64,000 nt of DNA from Zavarzinella sp. Its GTDB lineage: Bacteria; Planctomycetota; Planctomycetia; Gemmatales; Gemmataceae. Every line of letters begins with the position of its first letter. Position 1 is the stretch's first letter. Under the pieces are notes generated by a model, which searched no databases, was not told the origin of the DNA, and saw nothing but the letters and a program-made list of their open reading frames with translations. The stretch lies in assembly GCA_041399155.1 (NCBI GenBank), contig JAWKTI010000001.1:1736001-1800000 (forward strand). The letters are read 5' to 3'. The translations under genes were made by a program, and so were the position numbers. Of this stretch, positions 1 through 8,796 are shown one piece after another.

Positions 1-1
1 T

Positions 2-637
2 GCGATTCGGGCCAAGCTGAAAGACTTAAAACTTGATGAGAATACAGTCATCATCTTCACTTCCGATAATGGTGGACTGCTGGGAGGTGGAAAGCAGCCG
101 ATTACCAGCAACGTCCCATTCCGTGCTGGTAAGGGAAGTGCATACGAAGGTGGGGTGCGTGTGCCGTACATCGTTTACTGGCCGGGAGTTACGAAAGCAG
201 GATCAGTATCCACCGAGCCAATCATTACCGTTGACGTGTTGCCCACAGTCGCTGAGATTGTGGGGGCCAAAATACCGGAAAACCATGTTGTTGATGGCAA
301 AAGCCTGGTACCATTATTAAAAGGCTCTCATTCATTAGAACGGGATGCGATCTACTGGCATTACCCACATTACCACCCAGGTGGTGCAACACCCTATAGT
401 GCCATCCGCAAAGGCAATTATCGACTGGTGGAGTTTTTTGAAACGGGCAACAAGGAACTTTACGATCTGGCTAACGACGTGGGTGAAAAGGTGAACCTGA
501 CAGAGAAAATGCCTGCCAAGGTTTCGGAATTGTTTGAAGATCTGAAAAAATGGCGAACGGACGTCGGGGCACAGCTACCCACGAAAAATCTCAATCCCAC
601 ACCAAAGAAAAAGAACCCACCCAAAAAGAAGAACTGA
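2..637 (+). CDS. Type I sulfatase, C-terminal part (5' end outside window)
   Basis: The reading frame is open from base 2 to the stop at 637, so about 211 C-terminal residues of a larger protein are present. Near the start is TSDNGG, the conserved metal-ligand region of the alkaline-phosphatase-like sulfatases, followed by an arginine-rich strand (SAYEGGVRVPYIVYWPG) typical of the family. The end of the domain is seen in the RKGNYRLVEFFETGNKELYDL stretch, where sulfatases describe substrate-fit strands. The final 15 residues are a lysine/proline tail. The active-site formylglycine motif (CxPxR) would lie upstream of the window and cannot be checked. Such enzymes hydrolyse sulfate esters, often on polysaccharides, in the periplasm; the substrate here is unknown. 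The gene converges on the next one with only a 13-base gap. Confidence 0.9.
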   Translation, partial: AIRAKLKDLKLDENTVIIFTSDNGGLLGGGKQPITSNVPFRAGKGSAYEGGVRVPYIVYWPGVTKAGSVSTEPIITVDVLPTVAEIVGAKIPENHVVDGKSLVPLLKGSHSLERDAIYWHYPHYHPGGATPYSAIRKGNYRLVEFFETGNKELYDLANDVGEKVNLTEKMPAKVSELFEDLKKWRTDVGAQLPTKNLNPTPKKKNPPKKKN

Positions 638-650
638 ATTCGGAAAATAT

Positions 651-1883
651 TTACTTTGTCTTGAAACAGTACAATTTACTTTCTGTGCGGACAAATAACG
701 CACCATCAACAGCACCAAATGATGCGAAGGTGCGTTCTTTTAAGTCGATTTCAGATAATACCTCAAAATTCTTGCCTGGCGCAACAATGGTGACGTTCCC
801 TTCTTCGCTGGTGGCATAAATTTTGCCCTTTTCAGCAAATAGTGACGCAGAATATTTTCCTTTAATTCGCTCTGACCAATGAATTTCGCCAGATTTTGCA
901 TCCAGACATGTCAAAATCCCACCATCGGAAACCATGTACAGATTCCCGTCAACAATCAGCATCGAGGGAGTGTGAGGTGCGGCTTTGTTCGTGTCCCACG
1001 CCCGAGCAGTTTTTGTAATATCTCCTGTACCACCAATGCGGATCGCCTGAACTTGAGGTCGGTCATAACCCGTTGCCACATAGACAGTTGCGTCATGAAT
1101 CAGGGGTTTGGGAATCAGGGAATAGCCGTTAAATTCGCTTTTCCAGACCTCTTTGCCAGTTTCCAGCTCGTACGCACCAATCATGTTGCTGCCAGCACTC
1201 AGAACCACAGTTTTGTCTCCCTGGCTCAATACTGTGGGAGTAGAAAACGAAAACGTCCGCCCCGCCTTGACTGAACGTGGGGTCTCCCAGACTGTTTTGC
1301 CAGATTTCAGGTCAAGTGCTACCACTTTCTGAACATCAGCCGCATCGCAACTGAATATTACTTTTTCATTAACAATAATCGGTGACCCACCATTTCCATG
1401 GACTGGTCGCTGATAGAGACCTTCACGCTTCCAGACAATTTTGCCGGTTTTGTCCAGGCAAGCAGTGCCATTGTGACCAAAGTGAAAGACGATCGAATCT
1501 CCCGCTGCACAGGCAGTTGAACTGGCATGGCTATTTTTTGAGTGGATGCGGGCAGTTTTTCCGGTGGGAATTTCAAATAATAGTTCATCGAGCACTTGTT
1601 TCCCTGACTTTTGATCGAAACTGATCGCCCGCAACGACAACGATTGATCAGTGTTGACGGCAGTTGTGAGATAAACCTGACCATTCCAGATGATTGGAGA
1701 AGACCAACCACTGCCTGACACCTTTGTTACCCACGCGACATTGGTATCAATGCCCCACTTTGACGGTAAGGCGGGACCAGTATATATCCCATTCCCTTCA
1801 GGCCCACGAAACTGAGGCCAATCCGCAGCACTTACCCACATTCCACCCGCCGCAATCAGCAGGCTACACAGCATATATCTCAT
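651..1883 (-). CDS. Exported PQQ-like beta-propeller repeat protein
   Basis: About 410 residues. An N-terminal signal peptide (MRYMLCSLLIAAGGMWVSA) is followed by ADWPQFRGPEGNGIY, the start typical of planctomycete exported outer-membrane-assembly-like (BamB/PQQ) propellers. The body repeats the pattern of a valine/isoleucine strand, a short turn and 'LD.KSGK..W', e.g. CLDKTGKIVWKREG, ALDLKSGKTVWETPR and YELETGKEVWKSEF, which fits six to eight blades. An in-frame ATG four codons upstream (1895) exists, but the ATG at 1883 has a GGGAG sequence at proper distance and a cleaner signal peptide. No enzymatic residues for a PQQ dehydrogenase are evident, so a binding or scaffold role in the periplasm is more likely than catalysis. 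It is divergent from the esterase-like gene. Confidence 0.85.
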   Translation of the reverse strand: MRYMLCSLLIAAGGMWVSAADWPQFRGPEGNGIYTGPALPSKWGIDTNVAWVTKVSGSGWSSPIIWNGQVYLTTAVNTDQSLSLRAISFDQKSGKQVLDELLFEIPTGKTARIHSKNSHASSTACAAGDSIVFHFGHNGTACLDKTGKIVWKREGLYQRPVHGNGGSPIIVNEKVIFSCDAADVQKVVALDLKSGKTVWETPRSVKAGRTFSFSTPTVLSQGDKTVVLSAGSNMIGAYELETGKEVWKSEFNGYSLIPKPLIHDATVYVATGYDRPQVQAIRIGGTGDITKTARAWDTNKAAPHTPSMLIVDGNLYMVSDGGILTCLDAKSGEIHWSERIKGKYSASLFAEKGKIYATSEEGNVTIVAPGKNFEVLSEIDLKERTFASFGAVDGALFVRTESKLYCFKTK

Positions 1884-1984
1884 CAGTTCTCCCATCCAAT
1901 TGTCTTGAAAACAATTATCCCTGTGAAAAAATGTGAAAAAGCCATAAATTTGGCAATTACAGAGTTATATTATTGGGTCGATTC

Positions 1985-4006
1985 ATGAAAAACGTATTGA
2001 TCGCCTTGTTGTTCAGTGGGCTGTGCATCTTTTCCGTACTCGCTGATGGGCCCGGTGATAATGTGGTCGATCAGGTGCGACCAGTGCCTCCGTTGCCGAA
2101 AACACCACCCACCGCAGCACAGAAAGCAGAACTGGAAGGTTTATTAAAAGGATTTGCTCAGAAAATTGATCAGTTAAAATCTTCGATTGCCCAGAAACCA
2201 GAACTGGTCGGTTTGCTGCCCGATGTCTTGGTATTTTACAAATCTGTGGATTACGCACTGCGATACAACGAAATCTTTGATGCACCCAAAGAAGTGCCAT
2301 ATGCCAAAAAGCAAATCGAAATTGGAATTCAACGGGCTAACGCACTGATGACCGGCAATGCCCCCTGGCTAACGGAAACTGGTCTGGTGGTGCGTGGTTA
2401 CCAATCGAAACTGGACGATTCCATCCAGCCTTATGGCCTGGTTGTTCCCAAATCTTATCAAGCAAAAGGCGACGAAAAGCATCGACTAGATATCTGGTGC
2501 CACGGTCGGGGAGAAACGTTGAGCGAATTGAACTTCATTCAACAACGATTAACGAATGCGGGGCAGTTTGTGCCCGAGAATGCAATTGTTGTCCATTTAT
2601 ATGGGCGTTATTGCTGCGCCAACAAACTGGCAGGCGAGGTGGACTGCTTTGAAACTCTGGATCACATTCGGGCGAATTATCGCATCGATTCTAACCGAAT
2701 TGTCATGCGGGGTTTCTCAATGGGTGGTGCTGCAGCCTGGCACTTTGCTGTGCATTATCCCCACTTGTGGGTGGCAGCCGCACCAGGTGCAGGATTCAGT
2801 GAGACACCTGATTTCTTAAAAGTTTTTCAGAAAGAAACTTTGCAGCCCACCCCTTACGAGCAGAAATTGTGGCACATGTACGATTGCACTGATTATGCTT
2901 TGAACCTGTTTAACCTGCCCACGGTTGCCTACAGCGGGGAAATTGATCGACAGAAACAGGCAGCCGACATCATGGCTAAGGCAATGAAAGAAGTGGGGCT
3001 GGATCTGGTACACATTATCGGTCCAAAAACCGCCCACAGTTATCATCCAGAAGCGAAAAAAGAAATTGATCGCCGAATCGATGCCATTGTGAAAGCAGGC
3101 AAGCCACTTTGCCCGAAAGAAGTAAAATTTACTACCTGGACCCTGCGTTACCATCAGAGTTACTGGTTAAGCATCAATGGGATGCAGGAACACTGGACAC
3201 GGGCACAAATTGAAGGTACGTTGCTGGACAATAACCAGATTCAGATCAAAACAAGCGGTTTAACTGCCTTTTCCTTTGATATTCCAGTCAAAAATGGCAT
3301 GCTGAAAAGCAATCTGGCAGTAAAAATCGTGATTGATGGTCAGATGATCGAAGCAGGAATGGTTGATAAAAGCGAAGCATTTGCTGGAAAATTTCGAAAA
3401 ATTGGGGATCGTTGGCAAATTGCTGCCCCACCCGAAAACAGTTCTCTGATGAAACAGCCTGGATTGCAAGGACCCATTGATGACGCCTTTTTGGATCGTT
3501 TTCTGATGGTCACGCCGTCCAATGCGGCAATGAATGAAGTGGTGGGTAAGTTTGTCGACCGAGAATACCAGCACCGTGTAAAGCACTGGCGTCAACAGTT
3601 TCGTGGGGATGTACGCACAAAACTGGATAAAGATGTCACTAAAGAAGATATTGCTTCCAGCAACCTGATTTTGTGGGGAGATCCCGCAAGCAATGCCATC
3701 CTGCGTTCCATTGCAGATAAACTGCCGATCAAGTGGACCAAGGATGGCGTGACTGTTGGCGGGAAACAATATGACGCAAACCACGTCCCGGTAATGATTT
3801 ACCCTAATCCATTAAATCCCCAAAAGTATGTTGTGATCAACAGTTGCTTTACTTTTCGCGAGTACGACTATTTGAATAATGCCCGTCAGATCCCCAAACT
3901 GCCGGACTGGGCAATTCTGGATGCCAGAACACCCACGACTTCTCGTTCACCCGCTACAGTGGTGGCTGCAGACTTTTTTGATGAAAATTGGCAGTTGAAG
4001 CGCTAA
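1985..4006 (+). CDS. Exported alpha/beta hydrolase of prolyl oligopeptidase/esterase type
   Basis: About 673 residues with signal peptide MKNVLIALLFSGLCIFSVLADG. A TTG lies 12 bases upstream in frame, but the ATG at 1985 begins the signal peptide directly. The middle of the protein holds a hydrolase fold: DIWCHGRGETLSELNF (strand and oxyanion-hole region) and GFSMGGAAAW, a nucleophile elbow with Ser245, followed by the expected downstream PTVAYSGEID (acid) and AHSYHPEAK (His) motifs. The C-terminal 250 residues form a separate region without recognised catalytic motifs. Family members cleave peptide or ester bonds; the substrate is unknown. It is followed by mutL after 31 bases, on the same strand. 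Confidence 0.75.
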   Translation: MKNVLIALLFSGLCIFSVLADGPGDNVVDQVRPVPPLPKTPPTAAQKAELEGLLKGFAQKIDQLKSSIAQKPELVGLLPDVLVFYKSVDYALRYNEIFDAPKEVPYAKKQIEIGIQRANALMTGNAPWLTETGLVVRGYQSKLDDSIQPYGLVVPKSYQAKGDEKHRLDIWCHGRGETLSELNFIQQRLTNAGQFVPENAIVVHLYGRYCCANKLAGEVDCFETLDHIRANYRIDSNRIVMRGFSMGGAAAWHFAVHYPHLWVAAAPGAGFSETPDFLKVFQKETLQPTPYEQKLWHMYDCTDYALNLFNLPTVAYSGEIDRQKQAADIMAKAMKEVGLDLVHIIGPKTAHSYHPEAKKEIDRRIDAIVKAGKPLCPKEVKFTTWTLRYHQSYWLSINGMQEHWTRAQIEGTLLDNNQIQIKTSGLTAFSFDIPVKNGMLKSNLAVKIVIDGQMIEAGMVDKSEAFAGKFRKIGDRWQIAAPPENSSLMKQPGLQGPIDDAFLDRFLMVTPSNAAMNEVVGKFVDREYQHRVKHWRQQFRGDVRTKLDKDVTKEDIASSNLILWGDPASNAILRSIADKLPIKWTKDGVTVGGKQYDANHVPVMIYPNPLNPQKYVVINSCFTFREYDYLNNARQIPKLPDWAILDARTPTTSRSPATVVAADFFDENWQLKR

Positions 4007-4037
4007 CAAGCTCCTCTGAAAGTGCGATAATAGCACC

Positions 4038-6050
4038 ATGGGCAAGATTTACCAATTACCACCTTCAGTCATCACCAAAATTGCCGCTGGGGAAGTCATT
4101 GAACGCCCCGCCAGTGTTGTGAAGGAAATGGTGGAAAATTCGATTGATGCGGGTGCGACCCATATCGAAGTGGATCTGGGACAGGGTGGCATCGATTACA
4201 TCCGAGTTGTGGATAACGGCCATGGTATTCAGGAAACTGATTTGCCGATGGTATTTGCCAGCCACGCCACCAGTAAACTTGTGGAATCAGAAGATTTATT
4301 CCGGATTTCGACGCTCGGATTTCGTGGCGAAGCCATGGCAAGCATTGGTGGGGTGGCCCATGTGAAGGTCCAGTCGCGTCCCATGAATGCCGAAGTGGGG
4401 GCAGAACTCGATTGTCACGGTGGAGAATTATCAGAAATTCGCCCCTGGAATGGCTCTGTAGGGACTCGCATCGAAGTACGTCATTTGTTCTTCAATACAC
4501 CCGTCCGCAAAAAATTTCTGCGTACCATCCCCACCGAGTTGGGGCATGTTTCTGATATGTTGACTCGCCTGGCGTTGGGCTATCCAGAAATTGGCTTTAC
4601 TCTGAGACACAACGAACGATTGGTCTTTGAAGCACAAAGTACCTCCGATTTTGTCGGGAGGGTGGGCATTTTCTACGGCGATGAAGTACGGGATCACCTG
4701 TTTCCAGTGGAATCCGCCCACAATAACATTCATTTTCGAGGTTTTATCGGCGATCCCAAGATCAATCGTGGTAATGCGAAACTGCAATATCTCTACCTGA
4801 ACCGGCGGTGGATTCGTGATCGCAGCCTTGGCCACGCCCTGCAGGAATCCTACCGTGGCCTGCTAATGACAGGTCGCTATGCTGTAGGCTTTTTATTTCT
4901 GGAAATCCCACCTGATCAGGTGGATGTCAATGTGCATCCCACCAAAACTGAAGTGCGTTTTCGCGATTCATCTGCAATCTACGCACTGGTTCGCTCTGCA
5001 ATTAAGAAAAAATTGTTGCAATTGAATCTGGTGCCTGAGTTGCGGATACCCGCCGATCAGATTCTGGCTGAGAAACCGGCGAAACCTAATCCAGGCTTGT
5101 TTGAATTGCCGGATTATTCATCGCCACCCATATATCCCAGAAAGGAAACGATTGAAGCAGGTGATATCCGAGTGATCGCACCTGTACCGGAAGGTCGACC
5201 GGAAAAACCACCTTCGTTTCGGCCTGCAGCAAAAGTGCACCCATTAGATGCTCTGGAACAACAGGAAAGCCGCGATTCCCTACCGCATGCAAACATTGAA
5301 CGGATTCCACAGCATGTACCTCTGGAAAAACAAGATTCCCTACCAGAAAGACCTGACTCGCAGGCCGAGCAAGATCAAATTGTACAATCACCTCCGGATC
5401 AAGTGCTTGCTCATACAGAATTCCTGCCAGATTCAACCACTCCACAGGAAGGTCCAGCATTCAAAGACCAGCTTTTTTCCAGTTATCATGCAATTCAGAT
5501 TCACAATGCTTTTCTGGTTGTAGAAACGAAAGATGGCATGTTAGTGATTGATCAGCATGCCCTGCATGAGCGGATCTTGTTTGAACAACTCCGTCGTCGC
5601 GTCCTCGCTGGGGCTCTGGAAGTACAGCGATTGCTGATTCCGGAACCAGTGGAATTGACGCTGGATCAAGCGGGTCAGGTGCTGGAAATGAAAACCAGTC
5701 TGGCTGAACTGGGAATGGAAATCGAAGATTTCGGTGGGGGGACGATTGCCCTGTCGAGCTATCCCACCCTGCTCTCTCGGCGGGCACCGGGAAAACTATT
5801 TCAGGATGTAGTGGAAGGGATTCTGGAACAGGAGCGAACCCCCAGCAGGGCTCAACTGCTCCATCACTTATTAGCCACCATGGCATGCAAAGCCGCAGTT
5901 AAGGCGGGTGATCCGCTAACGCAGGAAGAAATCGATCACTTGATGAAACTGCGGGATCTGGCAGAAGATTCGCACCATTGCCCACATGGTCGCCCAACTT
6001 CATTGGTATTCAGTAAGAAAGAACTCGAAAAACAGTTCGGACGCATATAA
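4038..6050 (+). CDS. mutL: DNA mismatch repair protein MutL
   Basis: 670 residues. The N-terminal GHKL ATPase shows KIAAGEVIERPASVVKE (motif I), DNGHGI (motif II), ATSKL and GFRGEA (motif III), in normal order. A proline-rich linker of roughly 150 residues (about 340-490) joins the dimerisation domain. The C-terminal domain carries DQHALHERILFE starting at residue 505, matching the DQHA-x2-E-x4-E metal-binding motif of MutL proteins with nicking endonuclease activity, together with ACKAAVKAG and CPHGRP near the end. So this is an endonuclease-type MutL, as expected where strand discrimination does not use MutH. In the cell it links MutS mismatch recognition to strand incision. No mutS is in the window. 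Confidence 0.97.
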   Translation: MGKIYQLPPSVITKIAAGEVIERPASVVKEMVENSIDAGATHIEVDLGQGGIDYIRVVDNGHGIQETDLPMVFASHATSKLVESEDLFRISTLGFRGEAMASIGGVAHVKVQSRPMNAEVGAELDCHGGELSEIRPWNGSVGTRIEVRHLFFNTPVRKKFLRTIPTELGHVSDMLTRLALGYPEIGFTLRHNERLVFEAQSTSDFVGRVGIFYGDEVRDHLFPVESAHNNIHFRGFIGDPKINRGNAKLQYLYLNRRWIRDRSLGHALQESYRGLLMTGRYAVGFLFLEIPPDQVDVNVHPTKTEVRFRDSSAIYALVRSAIKKKLLQLNLVPELRIPADQILAEKPAKPNPGLFELPDYSSPPIYPRKETIEAGDIRVIAPVPEGRPEKPPSFRPAAKVHPLDALEQQESRDSLPHANIERIPQHVPLEKQDSLPERPDSQAEQDQIVQSPPDQVLAHTEFLPDSTTPQEGPAFKDQLFSSYHAIQIHNAFLVVETKDGMLVIDQHALHERILFEQLRRRVLAGALEVQRLLIPEPVELTLDQAGQVLEMKTSLAELGMEIEDFGGGTIALSSYPTLLSRRAPGKLFQDVVEGILEQERTPSRAQLLHHLLATMACKAAVKAGDPLTQEEIDHLMKLRDLAEDSHHCPHGRPTSLVFSKKELEKQFGRI

Positions 6051-6067
6051 CCAAGCAGCTATATAAC

Positions 6068-8206
6068 ATGGCACAAGTTTCGACGCCAACGATTCCCTTA
6101 CAAGTGGTCAAAGCAGTTTGCCCCCACGACTGTCCTGATACGTGCGGCATGGTCGTGACCGTGCAAGAGGATCGTGCGATCGACCTGCGTGGTGATAAAT
6201 CACATCCATTTACTCGTGGATTTCTTTGCCAGAAGGTCAACCATTATCTGGACAGAGTTTACCACAAAAATCGCCTGCAGCACCCGTTGCGACGCGTGGG
6301 TAAAAAAGGCTCCGGAAGATTTACCCGCATCACCTGGGATGAGGCAATCGCTGAAATTACTACCCAACTTAGCAATATTGCCAATTCACAATATGGCCCG
6401 CAAGCAATATTGCCATACAGCTATGCTGGCACCATGGGGAAATTACAGTATGCCAGCATCGATCGGCGATTTTTTCACCGCCTTGGTGCCTCGATGTTAG
6501 ACCGCACCATTTGTGCCACGGCAGGTGCAGCGGGGTGCGACGTGACATTAGGAACGCGTGCCACCATCGACCCCGAAGCGATCGTTCAGGCACGCTATAT
6601 CATCAATTGGGGCTCAAATACCGCCGTCACCAACATTCACCTTTGGTCGTTGATGCACAAGGCGAGGAAAACTGGGGCAAAAATCGTCACCATCGACCCA
6701 CGACGTAGTGATACGGCGAAAAAGTCAGACTGGTGGATCCCCATTCGTCCCGGAACAGATGCCGCATTGGCAATGGGCCTGATGCACATTATCGTAAGGG
6801 ATCAACTGCAGGATCAGGATTATCTGGACCGATACACTATTGGATTCAAACAACTGTCTGATCGTTTGAAAGAATTCCCGCCCCACGTGGTCGCAGCAAT
6901 TACCAGTTTACCAGAGTCGACAATTGAACATTTAGCACGCGAACTGGGACTGGCATCCCAGATTTATGGAGGCCCCTCGCTGGTTCGTTTGAATTACGGC
7001 CTACAGCGTCACGGCGGTGGTGCGATGGCGGTACGAACCATCTGCTGTTTGCCCGCAGTAACTGGTTCATGGCGTTTTCCTGGAGGTGGGGCACTATTAA
7101 GCACCAGTAAACTCAGCCCCTGGAACGGAGCCGGGCTGGAACGACCTGATTTAATCCCAGCCAACACACGAACAATTAACATGGTGCAGTTAGCGGAAGC
7201 CCTGCATGGCGAGTTACCCGGCCCACCGGTCAAAGCATTGTTTGTCTATAATTCGAATCCCGCTGCAGTCAATCCCCAACAACAGAAGGTGCTGCAAGGG
7301 CTGGAACGAGAAGATCTCTTTACCGTTGTGCATGACCTTTTTCAAACAGACACTGCAGACTACGCTGACATCGTATTGCCAGCAACTTCCCAATTGGAGC
7401 ACTGGGATATTCACAGTGCTTACGGGCATTTGTATATTCAACTGAATCGTCCAGCCATCCCACCACTGGCGGAAGCAAAACCGAACACAGAAGTATTTCG
7501 ATTATTGGCGAAGGCGTTCAAATTTGAACCGGAAATCTATCAGGAAACTGATGAAGAATTGATCCAACTGGCACTTCAACCAAAAGCAGGCTACGGTGGC
7601 TACCCTTCTGCATCTGCATTCGACGGGATCACTTGGGAACGCTTACTGACTGGCGAGCCGATTCGTATAAACCTTCCAGCCAGTTTTGTCCCATTTGCTG
7701 AAGGCAATTTCCCCACCCCTAGTGGGAAATGTGAGCTGTATTCTCAACGAGAAGCCGATGCGGGTCGCGATCCTTTGCCCAATTACACCCCACCCCACGA
7801 AGACCCACAGACTAAGCCGGATCTGGCTGCCAAATATCCCTTTCAATTTATCTGTCCGCCGGAAAATTCTTTTCTCAACTCTAGTTTTGCGAATATCGAA
7901 TCGCTGCAACCCGTGCACCGCGAACCAATCGTCGAAGTGAATCCGCAGGATGCGGAAGCGTACCACCTCCACAAAGATGATCTGGTGAGAATTTTTAACG
8001 ATCGAGGTGCATTTCAGGCAAAAGTGGTCATCAGCGACAACGTCCCCCAGGGTGTGCTGGCATCCTACGGTGTCTATTGGTCCCGCCTGATCGGTGGGGC
8101 AAATTGTAATTCGGTTACCAGCACCGCCACCACCGATTTGGGAGGTGGGGCCACATTTTTTGACAATCTGGTGCAGATTGAAAAATATTCCCTGACAGAA
8201 AATTAG
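6068..8206 (+). CDS. Molybdopterin-dependent oxidoreductase with N-terminal 4Fe-4S site
   Basis: 712 residues, 17 bases after mutL. The N-terminus has CPHDCPDTC and a fourth cysteine in GFLCQK, forming the 4Fe-4S binding site of the DMSO-reductase superfamily. Then come the molybdopterin-binding regions: TWDEAIAEI, a possible Mo-ligand stretch at RTICATAGAAG, NWGSNTAVTN, TIDPRRSDTA and LFVYNSNPAAVNP. The C-terminal molydopterin-dinucleotide-binding domain includes VEVNPQDAEAYHL and ends with VTSTATTDLGGGATFFD. No Tat signal is seen, so a cytoplasmic enzyme is likely. No electron-transfer or membrane subunits are adjacent. Sequences of this single-subunit type are widespread and mostly without an assigned substrate; a specific reaction cannot be named. 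Confidence 0.88.
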   Translation: MAQVSTPTIPLQVVKAVCPHDCPDTCGMVVTVQEDRAIDLRGDKSHPFTRGFLCQKVNHYLDRVYHKNRLQHPLRRVGKKGSGRFTRITWDEAIAEITTQLSNIANSQYGPQAILPYSYAGTMGKLQYASIDRRFFHRLGASMLDRTICATAGAAGCDVTLGTRATIDPEAIVQARYIINWGSNTAVTNIHLWSLMHKARKTGAKIVTIDPRRSDTAKKSDWWIPIRPGTDAALAMGLMHIIVRDQLQDQDYLDRYTIGFKQLSDRLKEFPPHVVAAITSLPESTIEHLARELGLASQIYGGPSLVRLNYGLQRHGGGAMAVRTICCLPAVTGSWRFPGGGALLSTSKLSPWNGAGLERPDLIPANTRTINMVQLAEALHGELPGPPVKALFVYNSNPAAVNPQQQKVLQGLEREDLFTVVHDLFQTDTADYADIVLPATSQLEHWDIHSAYGHLYIQLNRPAIPPLAEAKPNTEVFRLLAKAFKFEPEIYQETDEELIQLALQPKAGYGGYPSASAFDGITWERLLTGEPIRINLPASFVPFAEGNFPTPSGKCELYSQREADAGRDPLPNYTPPHEDPQTKPDLAAKYPFQFICPPENSFLNSSFANIESLQPVHREPIVEVNPQDAEAYHLHKDDLVRIFNDRGAFQAKVVISDNVPQGVLASYGVYWSRLIGGANCNSVTSTATTDLGGGATFFDNLVQIEKYSLTEN

Positions 8207-8273
8207 AAAATCTCATTTTTTCACCGGCACGCTAAGTAATACAATAGTTTCCTTGCTCTTATTAGGTGCTGCG

Positions 8274-8756
8274 ATGATGAGTTCGCACGTTTTCGAAGGT
8301 TCGTTGGTAGCTTCATCCGGAAAATATGCCATTGTGGCTGCACGATTCAATAGCAATATTGTTGATTTGCTGCTGGCAGGTGCACTTCACGGCTTGTCCA
8401 GGCACGGTGTTGCGGACAGCGATATTGAAACATTTCGTGTGCCAGGGTCGTTTGAAATCCCTACCATTGCCAACGCCCTGGTGAAAAAACAGCGATACAA
8501 GGCGATTATCTGCCTTGGTGCAGTCATCCGCGGGGAAACTGACCACTACGATTATGTTTCCAGTGCGGCCACAAACGGCATTGCCCACTTGACAAAAGAT
8601 AGTGGCATACCAGTGATTTATGGGGTATTAACTTGTGATACACTGGAGCAGGCACTCAACCGTGCTGGTGGCAAAAGTGGTAACAAGGGTTACGAAGCGG
8701 CAGTAACTGCGATTGAAATGGCAAATCTGCTCGCACAAATCAAAGATTTAATTTAG
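8274..8756 (+). CDS. ribE: 6,7-dimethyl-8-ribityllumazine synthase
   Basis: 160 residues, the usual length for the lumazine synthase subunit. Diagnostic stretches are ARFNSNIVDLLLAGA near the N-terminus, RVPGSFEIPTIANAL (the substrate-binding PGSFE motif), CLGAVIRGETDHYDYV (with the catalytic His) and GNKGYEAAVTAIEMA at the C-terminus. It condenses 5-amino-6-ribitylaminouracil with 3,4-dihydroxy-2-butanone 4-phosphate in riboflavin synthesis and normally assembles as a hollow 60-mer or pentamer. Two tandem ATG codons (8274, 8277) are possible starts. It stands apart from other riboflavin genes. The 67-base gap upstream holds no sign of an FMN riboswitch. serA follows after 40 bases. Confidence 0.96.
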   Translation: MMSSHVFEGSLVASSGKYAIVAARFNSNIVDLLLAGALHGLSRHGVADSDIETFRVPGSFEIPTIANALVKKQRYKAIICLGAVIRGETDHYDYVSSAATNGIAHLTKDSGIPVIYGVLTCDTLEQALNRAGGKSGNKGYEAAVTAIEMANLLAQIKDLI

Positions 8757-8796
8757 TTCACTTAATTGAAAGAATATTTCCCCAGGAAGCAAAGGA

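Noticed and set aside
3260..3784. 174-codon minus-strand frame inside the esterase-like gene
   Set aside because: Shadow of the real frame; no motifs and no ribosome site.
5461..5886. 141-codon minus-strand frame in mutL
   Set aside because: Opposite a well-conserved domain; proline/histidine-rich composition typical of antisense frames.
8207..8273. FMN riboswitch upstream of ribE
   Set aside because: The gap is only 67 bases, too short for the conserved aptamer, and no RFN-like sequence is visible.
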